Shown here piece after piece: positions 1 through 12,600 of a DNA stretch of 64,000 nt (positions are counted from its first letter, which is position 1; each line of letters starts with the position of its first letter). Source of the DNA: Lineus longissimus (taxonomy: Eukaryota; Nemertea; Pilidiophora; Heteronemertea; Lineidae); assembly GCF_910592395.1 (NCBI RefSeq), contig NC_088318.1, positions 1,920,001 to 1,984,000 of the forward strand, given 5' to 3'. A program made the translations under genes and the position numbers. The notes below the pieces were generated by a model that made no database searches, was not told where the DNA came from, and worked only from the letters and a program-made list of their open reading frames with translations.

Positions 1-115
1 ACTTCAAACAGTTTGAATTTATGGCCATGTGTGGAAATAAACTAGGAGGCTTTGAAATATTATGTTGTTTGATTTCCCTTGCATGTCCGGGAACCTCTGT
101 ACATTCTTAAACGTA

Positions 116-338
116 AAAGTTGTTGAGCTTTTGGAGAACCAATAGGCCCCTAAAGGTTTTTTGGCCAACACAAATATGCAGGCCCTAAAGGTTTTTCAGT
201 AAAATGAACAACCTAAGGTTTTTGATATTCCTAAAAACCATTAAGTGTTTTTTATTTCACTGAAAAACCTCTACAGGGTGCATATTTGTGTTGGCCAAAA
301 ACCCTTCAGAAAAGGTTCTTCAAAAGCTCAGAAACCTT
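116..338. mobile_element. Foldback MITE-like element, family 'GCCAACACAAATATGCA', copy 1
   Basis: The two halves are inverted copies of each other. GGCCAACACAAATATGCA at 163-180 is matched by its exact reverse complement at 279-296. The flanking stretches also pair: a left GAGCTTTTGGAGAACC-type end near 125 against the reverse of GGTTCTTCAAAAGCTC near 315-329, and AGGTTTTTCAGT against ACTGAAAAACCT nearer the centre. No protein is encoded, so it is non-autonomous. Related, more damaged copies lie at about 3460 and 14737, which shows a dispersed family rather than a chance hairpin. I cannot see a clear target duplication, so the outer edges are approximate and the superfamily is unknown. Confidence 0.72.
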
Positions 339-1143
339 TTATTCGACAGTGTAGTTCCAATGACTTGTGACAGTATTTCGGTTTAAGCACGTACAGTGTA
401 TTTATAACCAACTTGCATGTTTTAAAAAAGACACCGCAGCATGAACATGAATTCGAAACAGTTGACAATGATAGAGATGCCTTTGATAATTTGGAAACCG
501 CAGCAATGATGCCGTTTTTAGATGCTTCATCTGTGATCGGTTCCAATTACCCAGCCAATGACTGTAATTAATATTCTGTGATAGCAGCATGGCTTCCAAT
601 GTTCGCCATTGAAGTGGAAACGTGAATTAACGGTATTATCGAACTTACAAATAAAAAGTTTGCCTGGTCACCATATCTGTGAGATCTCTTGTTAGATGAT
701 ACCAGGACAGTGTTTTTCTGCAGAACGGAAAGTATCGTTACATCTCTCAACCCTATTGCTATTAACTGATTGCAACATTGCGGGATGGATATTGAAAAAC
801 CGAAGACAAATTTTCTCAGTTTTTAAATTGCAAGTCGATCCATCACTGACCAGTAGACCAGAGAGGTACTAAGGTTCCCTTATAACTGATAACACTGTCT
901 TGTCACAGAAAAAAAACACACACCATCTCGTGAAATCAAGCCGGCGGTGATTTTTTGCTGTAATCTAGCAATAACTCAAGTACTCCATTACACAGGGAAG
1001 CATTCTCATTTCCTGACCAATTGATTGCTTCCTCAGCTTCTTTGTGATCATGGGTGTTGGCTACTTGTATTATTTATTCAGCAATGATATGAGACGACAC
1101 CGCCATTTTGAATAATCATGAGGGAACCAGCTGTCAATTATTG
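339..1143. other. No gene seen
   Basis: AT-rich unique-looking DNA. Open frames are short (72 codons or fewer) and lie on opposing strands over each other, which fits chance. I see no repeat or RNA gene here. Confidence 0.6.
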
Positions 1144-1383
1144 GGAGCATCTTTTTTAACTGGAGATATTTATTTGGACTTTTATAAAAAAAATACTTAT
1201 TTCGGTTTATCCGGAGATCAATCTGAATAGTTTGGTGAACCTTGTTGTTGAAAATAATTCTTTTTTTGGAGCATCTTTTTTAACTGTAGATATTTATTTG
1301 GACTTTTATAAAAAAAATACTTATTTCAGTTTATCCTGAGATCAATCTGAATAGTTAAGTGAACCTTGTTGTAGGAAATAATT
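1144..1383. repeat. Tandem duplication, 124-bp unit x 2
   Basis: Two adjacent direct copies start at GGAGCATC in positions 1144 and 1268. They share the whole unit, including TATTTATTTGGACTTTTATA, an A-run and a GATCAATCTGAATAG block, with only a handful of substitutions. It is non-coding. The high identity implies a fairly recent local duplication. Confidence 0.9.
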
Positions 1384-2117
1384 CATTTTCGTGCTTCCAG
1401 GTGGTAGTTTATATGGGGGTTCTCATCTCAAAGCCTAGCATGTGAAGGTGTGAAGTAAAACATTTTCTAATGTAAAAGTTTCAAAAACATCCAGGTGTTT
1501 TCAGTTCTGATTTAATTGATTGAAATGGCAATTTAATCAAATAAACTGATAAAATCAGCTCGAAGATTAAGTGGCAAAATCAGTCACCTGTCGATTTCTG
1601 AGTGAAGGTAATCTCACTGCTAGAGACGCGTTTGACTCCCTTGGTATAAACATGATAAATGATGCGGTGAACCATATAATTTGCATTTCGTTTTTCCCAA
1701 GTTGGTCCTCGTTTATCTTGGTTCGAGTGGAAGACCGATAATGACATAAATTATCGGCTGGTTCCTCAAGGGATTTAAACCAGCGTTACATTCTCTGCCG
1801 GAATTGAAACGGATTGAAATGTTGCACCTTTAGTGTTATCGAAAAGCAAAACACTCGGCCATTAATTTTGATGGATACTCTTGCATTTTTCAAACCTTCA
1901 GTACAAGTTTTCCTTATCTCATGAACAAAGTTGAATAGAATGCACATCATAGCATTCCATGCTAAGAGAACACCAGACGTCAGTGATTAGTACAACAAAA
2001 AGTTTTGGGCTGATGATGTTTCTTCATTTTGAGCAGAAAAAAAACAAGTGAAAAAAATATTTGGACTTGAAATTTTTTTTCATCTGTAGCATGACACATT
2101 TGTAATGGTAATTAGAG
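1384..2117. other. No gene seen
   Basis: No convincing gene. A short inverted repeat, CCGATAAT ... ATTATCGG, lies at about 1734-1757; it is too short to call a functional structure. Confidence 0.55.
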
Positions 2118-2200
2118 AGGAAACCATTCGGGACCAGCGATTCTTGGTCGTTATAGAGGGTTGGTCATGTTACCGAGGTGGTCGCTGACCAGGATTCCAC
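2118..2200. repeat. Remnant of a 'GAGAGG ... TTCCACTGT' type repeat
   Basis: The stretch has internal near-repeats of a GGTCGTTATAGAGGG / GGTCGCTGACC kind and ends in ATTCCACTGT. The same terminal word closes the better preserved TA-flanked element at 33440-33734. I take it as the right-hand remnant of a related dispersed element; no left end is recognisable. Confidence 0.35.
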
Positions 2201-3459
2201 TGTCCATGTAAGGACACATAACAAAATGTATAATTTTCTATTGATAAAGGATTTTAAAGACCTATGAAACTTTTACCTCTACCTGCCTAAGGGGTAAACA
2301 TTGATTGTGTCCAACACCAGCCATGAATGCTGCATGAAGCTGTTGTGATAATATCTTAATCCAAGTCATTTGGGGACGATATGATACTAATGGAAGGATA
2401 TTGTTGTGGATTGGTCGCCAAGACAGCATAATAAAGCAATGACGTTTTGCCTGAATGTAGCCTCAGAGTCTGTCATGTTAATAACATAGCAAGCCTCCCA
2501 AAACAAAGCATGGTTGTCCTAGAAATTGCCTCATATTCTCTAGAAGTATCTTAGTATTCACTTCCATACCGAATGGATATTACATGCAGTGGGAAGCAAT
2601 GAAGAAAGGCATCTGTACTTGACAATAGGCGTGATTTTCCAATCGCAGAATGGACGAGAGAGGGGCAATTCGGGATCATGTCTAACAGCAGTATGAAAAA
2701 ATAGGCAGTGAGGTGAGGATTTGGATCTACCACTGACACAGTAGAAATACAGTTATAATTCACTTTGGTCGATTGTTGAAGGAACAAGAAGTGTAGGTTG
2801 GAAGCGCTGGCTACAAAAACGGAATTTCAGAGCAGTGACTCCTTTGTGATATTAGGTACGCCTCCAGTATTTAGACAACTTGACCACTTTCGTTACATTT
2901 CTTATTGTTTGTTACTGATGTGTCCTCCTTCATCGCTCGACGATTATCCATTCCAAAGACATCCAAATACTTGCAGAGAAAACTGATAATCTGTATGGAC
3001 TGTAGGGTATTGCCAATGATAAATGTCGTGATTTTTAAAGTGTACAAACTGAGAATAGATCTGTCGTGGATTATTTGTTCTGAGCATTGTCATCACTGCC
3101 TCCCCGTTCACCCAAAACATGCATCACTTGATGCAAATTCTTGCCTCATTAACTAAGAATAACTGGCTTGGGAATGATATTTTTCCCACATCATGTTGTA
3201 TAAGTTGTTATTGAGTATGTTTGCACTGAGCTTTGTTATTAGAGTACGGAGAACACCAACTCAGTAGTCATGTTGGTTTAACAGTGATACGTTACAATAT
3301 CTTACACAAATATATTCTTATTGGTCTTATTGGTGACAGCTTTGATGACAGAATGATAAGTCTGTGGCCTTGGATCTGCTGGTTTTCCTTATTGCTATCG
3401 CCTTATGAGATAAGGGAAGCACTCTCTTAAAAAAGGACTCTGAATAATATTTAAAGCTT
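2201..3459. other. No gene seen
   Basis: Several open frames of 60-83 codons overlap each other on both strands between 2551 and 3430. None resembles a known family, and none has paired splice signals I would trust. I regard them as chance frames in non-coding DNA. Confidence 0.55.
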
Positions 3460-3545
3460 TTACAGCCAACACAAATATGCACCCCTTAACGTAGTTCACG
3501 AAAATGATTCCGGTAAAACTCTGAGGGTTAAGGGGTGCACATGGT
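3460..3545. mobile_element. Family 'GCCAACACAAATATGCA', copy 2 (damaged)
   Basis: GCCAACACAAATATGCAC at 3465-3482 matches the conserved word of the element at 116-338. Here it leads into a perfect 12-bp inverted pair, GCACCCCTTAAC (3479-3490) and GTTAAGGGGTGC (3527-3538), around a 36-base loop. The second GGCCAACAC word is missing, so this is a truncated or internally rearranged copy. Confidence 0.6.
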
Positions 3546-3573
3546 TTTAATGACATGAGCATATTCGGCCAAC

Positions 3574-3595
3574 GAGGAGGGGAGGGGGGGGGGGG
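3574..3595. repeat. G-rich run ending in 12 consecutive G
   Basis: The plus strand reads GAGGAGGGGAGG and then a run of G to 3595. Four or more G-tracts lie close together, so a G-quadruplex is possible. The run length may be unreliable in a sequence assembly. Confidence 0.7.
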
Positions 3596-4429
3596 TTGTG
3601 TCTAATTAAATGGCTGTCTTTAGGTTTAAGGCCTCCTGCTTTATGTCCCAGGGGCTAATCATTATTTACATTGACTGTCTGTGCAAACTTGAAAAAGCCC
3701 AATAGTGCTATGAGAATGATTGATCGGTAATGCAGGTAGTTGTGATAAACATGACAAAAGAATAATTTGCCTTGAAGTGCATTGTTTGTTTTAGTGTCCT
3801 GTTCATTATAATTGAACCACATCAGTGTGATAAGATTGTCTATAATTGATTGCTCGTGAGAAGTTCTAGAGTGATGTTTGCAGCGTTGGATGAAGTGCTG
3901 CCGAGCGGAACTTAAGTCTAGAATGTATTCTTAGTGCTGCCCCTTGATAGCCCTTGACTGAGAGACAATTGTTGCAATTAAGATAAATTTGTATTGAATG
4001 CCTTTAAGCTTGAATGGATCTGTGTGTCGCAACTGTGTCTTTTGATTGATTGATTGGACCTTGATGAGAACACATCATTGAAGCAGTCATTTGCTTTGAG
4101 AGAAGAAGAAGTCACGTTTTCAGGACCAACAAACTTTTGATCAGGTGACAGATCAAGTGTTGCATGACATCACCGGTGATGTGACATCACATTCATTGTT
4201 GCCTTGATCTGGACATGTCCTTGTCATGTGATCGGAAATTTTTTTTTTTTAAAGACACCGAGCAGTGTTGTCGGGCCTTGAACGATAGCAGCGAGTCCTG
4301 TATCATCTGACTTGTCTCTAAAACAAGACAAAGATTTGGCTGAACTATATACCTACCCAGGACCAACTGATGCGACTAAAGCCCATAAACACAAGAACTT
4401 ATTTATAATCCTAGCATAAAGACTGATAC
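3596..4429. other. No gene seen; one 16-bp palindrome
   Basis: Non-coding in appearance. A perfect palindrome, ACATCACCGGTGATGT, occupies 4167-4182 and is followed by another GTGACATCAC half. It could be a dimeric binding site or chance. Confidence 0.5.
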
Positions 4430-4723
4430 GGTATTATTTCCAAGTGAGATGATTATACTGGTCAGACTGTGTCTTGTTTTCCTATTGTTTTATTCCGTCC
4501 ATGTCTTCTCAAACCAGTGTAAATCACCAGTTCATGTCTCAACCACTTAATGAGCAGCTCTTTCAACCTAAATGATAGAGTCGGATTATTACCAACATAA
4601 ACCCGAAGAATTACAACAATCTCATCTTCCACTAGAAACAGATAATTACAGTACTGTTTCGTGTCATTACCGATCCAGTCATAACAACTGACCGGTATTA
4701 TTATCTCACTTGGAAACAATACC
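4430..4723. mobile_element. MITE-like element with 36-bp terminal inverted repeats
   Basis: The sequence at 4430-4465 (starting GGTATTATTTCCAAGTGAGA) and the reverse complement of 4688-4723 match at about 32 of 36 positions. The similarity stops abruptly on both sides of each arm, as expected for terminal inverted repeats of a short non-autonomous DNA element. The 222-bp interior is unrelated between arms. A 104-codon minus-strand frame overlaps the element and runs past its end; I treat that frame as fortuitous. No target duplication is visible, so the superfamily is undetermined. Confidence 0.6.
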
Positions 4724-7046
4724 ATTTCATGGGAGGATAATTGATACATTGCTACGTTTATGGGCTGTGGTTGCATCAGTTGTTGCAGGGCAAGTATATG
4801 GTTCAGGGGGCGTTTCTTTTATTAATCGACTCTATAAATGCAATACTGGTAATGTCAACTCAGTTATCTCATGCTGGCAAAATATCAGATTAATAAATAC
4901 TTCAGCCTCATGATGCTTACTCTCATGACCATGTTGTCATAAAAATTTGCCATCCATTCATTGACCCATGATCTACCCAATGTGTATAATTGGCTGCTAA
5001 TCAATCAATCAAGAACTAATTGGTCCATTCCAATGATCAGATTTGCTTTTAATTGTCTCCGATGAGATAAATCTCATCATGACCTGCCCACTCGATCGTA
5101 CGTGCGCAACAGCATATTGGGAATGTACTGATATTATTTGGCCAGTTGAAGCATGTCTGTTATAGGCCTATCCTACGAAAGATAGTCCTTTGGTCCAAGC
5201 GCCCCTCAAACAGCTAAATAGTGTCGACACAGTATTACCATGTAGAAATGGATCAGTGCATCCTGGTACATAACAGGACCCCTAAAGAGGAATATTACAT
5301 GAGAGTCAACGACTATTTGGCCAAGAAAGCTTGATAAAGGACCAACATTTTCTGGGCTCCATACCCCTCCCATCTCTTGCATACCTACTAAAAATATGGT
5401 GCATTGTAATAAATCAAAGAGCCAGTAGAAAGATAACCTCTTACCATTTGAATCCAGTTGTTAAGTACTGGTGAAAACTGTCATGAATATGTCTCCTACT
5501 CATCTTGTCAGTAGACTGAAGGACTTTGCACATGTCCCCACTCTCAGAGGTCGACTGAATAAATATCAGGTGAATTTCAGGACATCATATCCAATATGTA
5601 CATTGTACTGTTATCCAGGCTCCATCAAATGATTGACCTTACACATAATTGTGCTTCCGTGTAGCTGTCACTTGAATTGGATATTGGCCTTAGAGATGTT
5701 GTTTGAAAAAAATTGTGTTCGGTGTTCATGGATGCAGAGATAGTTATAAAGGGAATGTGCAGACTACTCAATGTCCTGTTTCATAATCATCCATAATCAT
5801 GTCCTTGATAGTTATGACTAGGTCAAATTTAAGGCGTCAGCCTGGCTATCATACGATCATCATTATTGCTCGTTGACCAAATTGAACCATCACTTTTGTA
5901 ATAGATGAAACTGCATCATTACTATTGCTTATGGTTGCAAATTGTTCTTCTTACATAACTCAATCAGTGTGCCACAAAAGATGCATAATTGCCATTATTT
6001 TGGGCAATTTTAGAGTAATCTGGATAATCTGTGTATTATGCAACACAGTATCGTTTAAATAATTCAAAATGTCCTGGTTAAATCCAACTTGATCTTCATC
6101 TCATGAAAAACTGTGATTTCACAGTAGATTTCCAATATTTGCTGTGTTGTTAATATCACACTTATAACGTGATATGATGTGCAGGGGATGGAGAGGTGCC
6201 CTTACGATTTCGGGCCTGATCCGATACCCAAAACTGTATCCTATAAGATACCCAATAGGGTAACTTGTCTGGAGACCCTTTAATACTGATGTCACGGCCT
6301 TCAGTCTCAATGTGAAGTACTACCTGACCTTAACATGATTAAGATGAGATTAATTGATTCCATTTGATGTTTGCTCTCCCCTCCTTGGTGACATCTGGCC
6401 TTGGCATATTTACCCAAAGATAAAAGAAACATAGTTTTCCCCCAGGTTTCTCAGTTGCACGAGATGAGTGAGATGTCCTGTGTTGCGCCAAAAATATTGA
6501 TTTTGTTTTGACATTTCACCAACTGAACTGGCAATCGTCACTGTTTAAGATGTCGCTGTGGTTAAGCAATAGGAGGTTAGCTCTTAATGTCTAAATCTTG
6601 AACAACACCTCAATCTAATCCATTTCGGGAGTGGTTGGCAATGGATGTAAAAAAGGTTAAAAATGGCTTGGAAAATTTGATAGTGTCTTACTCTTGGTCA
6701 TGTGTTGTCCGATTTTGGCAAAGTTGTTGTTTTTTACATACTTCAAACTTGAAGTTTCTCATAAAATAATACAAAATGTCGTTTTTGTTGAAGTTGACTA
6801 CAGTAATGTGTTGTTCATAATAATGCCATCAGTTGGCAATATTGATGTCAGGTCTCTATTAAGAATAGTGGCTGAAAGTTAGAGAGGCCTTCAGGCATCT
6901 GCTATGAGTAGTGTAAATATGGGAGCCTTCAGTTCAGATATACCATGCTAATGAGTATCAGAATAGAACAAGTTACAATAAATGAATGTTACTTTAGGGT
7001 GATGGAATTGGGCAGTCAAAAAACGGCTTAGGATACTTACCTAAGC
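4724..7046. other. No gene seen
   Basis: Long AT-rich stretch with homopolymer and TGAT/ATCA-rich words typical of intron or intergenic DNA. GATACCCAA is repeated near 6228 and 6248. No open frame, RNA gene or mobile element is convincing. Confidence 0.55.
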
Positions 7047-10000
7047 ATGGGCGCGTCACCTGCCATCTTTGCAACTGTGGCAGAGTTCAATGATAATCAA
7101 TTGGAGTCCTATCTAAACTTGACTCTGTCCTTTTCACTGGATTTCACCAATTCTTCTGACCTCTTCTGTGCAACCGTAAATGACTTGAGTCTGAATCTGT
7201 CTGAGAATCAAGCGATTATGTCCCCTGCTTATATGTCATACTGGCGTCTCAGTTTATATAACTCTTTATATGAGCTGATGCAACAAGCTGACGCCTCGCT
7301 GATCCCTGGTCACATTGACCGTTCATCTACTCTTATATATTTCGAGTTACAGAAAAAATGAGTCTTGTTGCTAATTGGTAACGTTGATCACCGGAGGTAG
7401 GAGCATATCTATGTAAGACCATGTTCTTTGTTCTTTATGCATTATGCATTTTCTTTGGCCTTCTTGTGATGAAACCTAGTGTATCTGTACTCAGAATCAT
7501 TATTATTTTCTTACCATGATCATCATCTTTCTTGGTTTATTTTTGGCATACAATGTATTTTACTCTTATAAAGTCATTGTCCATTGTCTCCAGTACCATT
7601 CAGTGCTATATTAGTTCTTATAAAGGGTGTATTGACACCTACTAATGTCTTGCTGTTGCTAATGAAAACAATAATTGAACCTGATGTGTGAGGTTGGAAG
7701 AAATGCGAGGTCTAATAGACTTCCTCAGGATATCCAAAGGGGTGTAGTTTTTTAAAAATGCAGGGGTATTTCCGGCCAATTCTATGAATATGTTTTCAGC
7801 TTGGGGCAGTTATTCTGTCAAAGTCAGTTTCTGCTAACAGGAATGGGTTGAATGCATACCTGAGCCCCCTCTGGGATGCCTAGGAGTCGGTTTGTTGAAA
7901 TCAAAGGTTCGTGACGAGGCAAGTAGCAAGAAATGCAAAGAATGTTATGCCAGGGAGTAATGGCTCTGATTAGTATTTCTTTTAAGATTGGCTCATCTTA
8001 ATGTGCAATGGGAGGAAAGAAGAGGCAGCTTTAGCTTTGTAGCCTGTCACATCCAGAAAAAAACTCAGAAGTTTTTTCAGTCCATACCTCAAAATATATG
8101 AAGATGTCAACCCACCTCTCGTCCCAGTCCCGTGTCTATCCTTAACCTGACTGATACCTGTCTGATAACAGTCACGCACCAAAGTGACTGTTCGTATGGT
8201 CATATCCACAATTAGTGATGAACTTCTCTCTGATGAGGAACTTACAATAGTCTGCTTCAGTAATTGCTTCGTTAAGTTATAATCAATCATTAAAAATAGC
8301 TATGTCTGCCTGTCAGTTAGTGCCAGTAAGGAGTGCTTGGTACAGCGACCATGTTGTTATGGTTGTTATATATATCACTCGTATTCCCAGAGTAGCAATC
8401 ATTTTCTGTGAGACTTGCCATGGTAGCTATAAATGGATCAATGAAAAAATCAATCACCAAGTTAAAAAAGCCAATCAGTCAATCAAGGAGTGTTAAGGCA
8501 GCCAGATCAACCCTTGATACTTGCTTCATATTGAATAACTTGTTAAACAGCGCCTTGTGATAAGATACTAGTTTTGGCACCAATCATGCCAGTGTTAGTT
8601 GGAAAAAAGTGCTGACCTTTCTTAGTCAATGCATTTGTATTCATTTTTAACCCGACTTTCAATGGCAAAAGTAGACAAATCAAACCATCCAGGAGCTACA
8701 GTGCTACCCACTTCATGGACCGACTCGCGATGTGAATGCCGATATGCTCTAAGCCAGCAGTCTCCCACAGATAACTTTCTCTTCTTTCATAATGACTTGA
8801 TTGGTGCTTTGTTGACCATGTGAACAGCAACGCAGATTATGTTCCTTAAATACTGATTGGCTTTAGCGCTTTGACTCAAGCCTCCTTGGTGGATTTTTAC
8901 TCATTTTGCATTTTGATTTGGCAGCACCAACAACATTACGTTCAATTCATCTCTTGATAACACAGCAGAACAGGAAGAAGAATTTTAACTCATGACTTAT
9001 CATTTGTGTGCAGTGCTTCACTTCTGCCTCACACTGCGTCAAAATATTGCACTTTCTGGATAGTTAGTAATTAAGCTTCAGATTCAATCCAGACCCAGGA
9101 AAAATCAGTTTTTACGTCACATCCCGTCATCTGGTTACATAGAACGTTGCTGTGCCAGGATCCTCTTCCTCTGTTTAATCATCCCGGTAATGTGATGTTC
9201 TACACACTCTGGAGCTTCCATTGAGCGCTGCAAGAGAATGGTAGGTCCCATACAGGCTTTGGGGTCATTTTGCTGAGTGACAAAAAAGGGGTGATAACAG
9301 AGCATACTGGTATCCCGGAGAATCAAAATCCTGAACTCTGTGCATTACATGCTAAATCCAGGCTCCGAGTCATCTTGTATTCCTGAATTCCGAGTCGCAA
9401 GATTGGTCTTCTCGGAAAACAGCGCTCCCTTCTTTCAAAGACGCGATGAAGTTCTAATTCAACTTGTGATTCTCCGGAGTGACTGGTGGTCTCCTTCATA
9501 TAACGGAGCTGGTATTCATTGTTTACTTTCTTGTATCCATACCATGAAAACGTGTTTATCTCAGTAATTGTGTTGACGGGCATTGATGGCCACATTCAGT
9601 TCAGTCAGCCAGTCGGAAGGAAAGGAAATGTGATGTTTAACGATTGCATCTGATGCCAATAATCCTCCCACAATCTGATGGAAAGAGCTCTGGACAGGTC
9701 CAGCTTTCGCTCACAGTTTCCCCCACTATTAAGAGAGCAAGAGCTATGGGCTGCTCTAGCTGGCAATCAGTATGATCAAATATCTATACTATTGCTTTTA
9801 TTGAGAGGTGATTGAGCAATGTAAAGAGATGAATGACTTTCATGTGTTTTGATTCTGAAATGAGAACCTTGCAGCCACTTTTGCCGGTCAAATGATACGA
9901 GACTCTTCTGCTGAGTTTTTCCTAAAAGCTGTGAAAGTGCAGTGCTCATAGAACTCACTTTTCGCATTGTAGTCAGGTTTTGCCCTGTTGTTGTCGGTTG

Positions 10001-10867
10001 AATATCATTTCATGGCTTTTTTAATTCGCCAAGTCCATTAGGTAAGAGTCGCATAAATTGCTTTGTTGCTGGTCTTTTGTATTCTTTGGGCCCTATGTAG
10101 AGACCATTCTCAACCATAGCAGTCAGAAAGAGATTGGAAGCAAAAGTTATCTGATGGAAATATATGAAAAAATATTCCTATTAATGTATATCATTTTCTG
10201 TATCAAAACCAGCAGCAACTGTGACTTTCATCATTTTCCCTTTGTGCTAAATGCTTTAAAAATGTCAGCTTGAAAGTTATTAATGTTTGCATTTGCCCCC
10301 TTCTTTAAACAGCAGATAACTTCCTCTGGGCTTCGTTGTTAATGACGTGATTTTCTCCATTTCAAAGCAAGTTAAATGTTGTGAGCCTATGTCATTTGAG
10401 GGTTTGTACATCATGCATGGTGTCAGGTGATGAAAATATAGCTGTTTTCCCTTTGAAATGAGGAAGTTGTTTATTTTCTTAGACAAATATGGAACTGTCT
10501 TCGGCAAACAGAATCAACTGCCTAATGTTACATACTAAAGAAAAGTAAAACTTGTGCAATTTCTGTGGCAACACAAAGCTGTTTGTGTTAATGGCTAATA
10601 AATCGCAAAGGTATAATAACTTCCTATTTAACGACAATAGAGTGAGGAAATATTTCGGTCTGAGACCTAAGATTAGACAATCTTTGCAACACAAGATAAC
10701 AACTGGGTAATGAAAGTAAGAAATGCCTGAGGCTTGGGGTTGACGATCTGTTTCTGCATGTCCTTGCCAAAAGCAGGAATTGATGACATGTCTAAGTTAG
10801 CTTTATTATGGCATTTGGTGAGTAACCATGCCCAGCAGCTCTTGATCGCGACCAATACTGGTTATAT
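7047..10867. other. No supported gene; a few chance-length open frames
   Basis: The longest frames are 104 codons at 7047-7361 on the plus strand and 102 codons at 7982-8290 on the minus strand. A pair of minus-strand frames fills 9135-9595. None resembles a family I recognise, and lengths of this order are expected by chance in 64 kb of AT-rich DNA. The rest is featureless. Confidence 0.5.
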
Positions 10868-10915
10868 AAATCTATCATTAGCAGCTCACAATAAATCTGT
10901 CATTAGCAGCTCACA
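10868..10915. repeat. 25-bp tandem duplication
   Basis: AAATCTATCATTAGCAGCTC at 10868 is followed 25 bp later by AAATCTGTCATTAGCAGCTC at 10893, with one substitution. It is a small local duplication in non-coding DNA. Confidence 0.8.
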
Positions 10916-10990
10916 GCTGATAACTTGTATTGTCTTGTGCTATTGGCTGGTGATATCTTTGTTGTTGACCATCTGCTGTTATTGATTAAT

Positions 10991-11233
10991 GTGGAGTTCA
11001 TTATGAATTTGGCTAGGTAGCTGGGATTTCTCTCTGTGACCTCAGTACAGTTCAGGCTAAAGATGCCAATTTTATTTGTGACTTAAGAAGAGTTCATAGT
11101 GAACTGGCAAGTTAGGTTCTCTCTTGGACTTCAGTAGAGTTGAGGCTGAATGTGCCAAGTTTATCTGTGACATTAGTAGAGTTCAGGATGAATTTGCCAA
11201 GTTAGCTGGGGCTTCTCTCTGTGGCTTAAGTAG
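10991..11233. repeat. Degenerate tandem repeat, ~50-60 bp unit
   Basis: Four or so imperfect units share the words AGTAGAGTTCAGG, CTGAAT(G/T)TGCCAAGTT and TCTCTCTGTGAC. The second and fourth units are the best preserved. Spacing varies by several bases between units, so this is an old minisatellite that has decayed. Confidence 0.7.
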
Positions 11234-12483
11234 CCTGCCACTGAATTTTAAAGCCACAAAGTACATTTTATTTTTCTGAGCAAAAATTTATCAATCTTTT
11301 TTTCTCTTAACATTCTATACTTTCATAATGCTATATTCAGCCTCTTCTGCAATTACAATGTTATTACTTCAAGCAAGTTGCTTTAAGGTATTCAAAATGT
11401 TTAAAGTTTCCTATATGAGAATCAAAAGGAAAACTACTAACCACCAAGCTCAGGTCAGTGGTCAGATTCAATTCACCTTTAGCTGTCTTTATATGTAGGT
11501 AGGCTATCTAAATCAAATACCTAGTATTTCTAGATGAGAAAACATCTTCAATACTATCGATATATCAAAGATAAAACCTACAGTATCAAAGACATTTCCG
11601 TCGGATCTATTCTATTGAAACCAAAGCAATCATTGGCTGAAAACGACCACATATTCACTGCTCCTGGAGTCTTTTTAATTGCAGGACTACTAATGATAAT
11701 AGACTTTGGCTTTGTGCCATTTCATTAATTAAATTGTCTATTTCATGGGTCCATTGGCATGTTGATCAAGAAAACATGAGCACTGACGTCCCAGTTGCCT
11801 CGAGAATACTCTCACACTGGCACCAGCAGACTTGTCTACCAGAATAAATGGACATAAAATCTTTAGATATGAGTGTCCAGTGATTTATATCTCCTAAAAA
11901 GTATGTCCAATCTCGAACAGTCTTGTCAATGAGGCTATGAATTCCTTCAGGCGACATTTTCTGTCCATAAATTGGCCACAGGAAAGATACATACTGTTTT
12001 ATGGGAAAAGAAAGACATGTTTTGTATGAGTGCTAGGGGGATTATGGTGAGGTATAAAAACATCTGCGCTCTAGCTTTAGATGCCTTGCAAAGTTGAATC
12101 TTCAACAAGGAAATGACTTCTTGGTGTCGCCCACATAGTCTGTAACTACATTAGCAACAAATCAGGGAGTGGATGATTCCTTGACTGGTGGATATCGCTG
12201 GTCCATTTCTTTACACTTACAACTTAACTTGGGCTCAACAGATCTTTAAAAATAGCTAATTACTCTAATCGTGTTTTCATGCCAGCTTATAGTCGTTATA
12301 CTGTCTCTGTTATGTCTAATACCTGATTGCAGCAGCAAATGCCTTAGTTAGTCTAAGTTGTACCTCATATTTAAAATGAGCTAATTCATCAAGTTTTAGC
12401 CTTGCAAACATTTCACAATTTGCAATTGTGTAGTGAATGAAGACACCTGTTTCTCAAATGTCATCCATTACCAGCTATTGCGG
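11234..12483. other. No gene seen
   Basis: Only frames of 64 codons or fewer occur. Nothing is recognisable as a gene, RNA or repeat. Confidence 0.55.
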
Positions 12484-12530
12484 GCCTAGCCAATTAAGCC
12501 AATTAGTGCACCTGCTTAATTGGTCCTGGC
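12484..12530. other. Imperfect hairpin
   Basis: CCAATTAAGC at 12490-12499 pairs exactly with GCTTAATTGG at 12514-12523, and partial pairing (GCC...GGC) extends it outward. The loop is 14 bases. It may be a remnant of a small palindromic element or a chance structure. Confidence 0.4.
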
Positions 12531-12600
12531 AAGCCTAATGGAAAATGCATAGGAAATATCAATAAAGTTGGCTTTTTGGGCAGGGTGTTAAAATAATCCC

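Noticed and set aside
4462-4776. 104-codon minus-strand ORF
   Set aside because: It is mostly the interior and right end of the MITE-like element at 4430-4723 and runs past its boundary without a reason to be coding.
7047-7361. 104-codon ORF with a good start context as a small gene
   Set aside because: The composition looks natural, but there is no family, signal peptide or neighbouring gene evidence, and the length is within chance.
7982-8290. 102-codon minus-strand ORF
   Set aside because: Unrecognised and of chance length.
9135-9595. Two minus-strand frames with an ATGA stop/start overlap as an operon-like pair
   Set aside because: This is eukaryotic DNA; a plus-strand frame lies over the same bases and no motif is recognised. 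Probably compositional.
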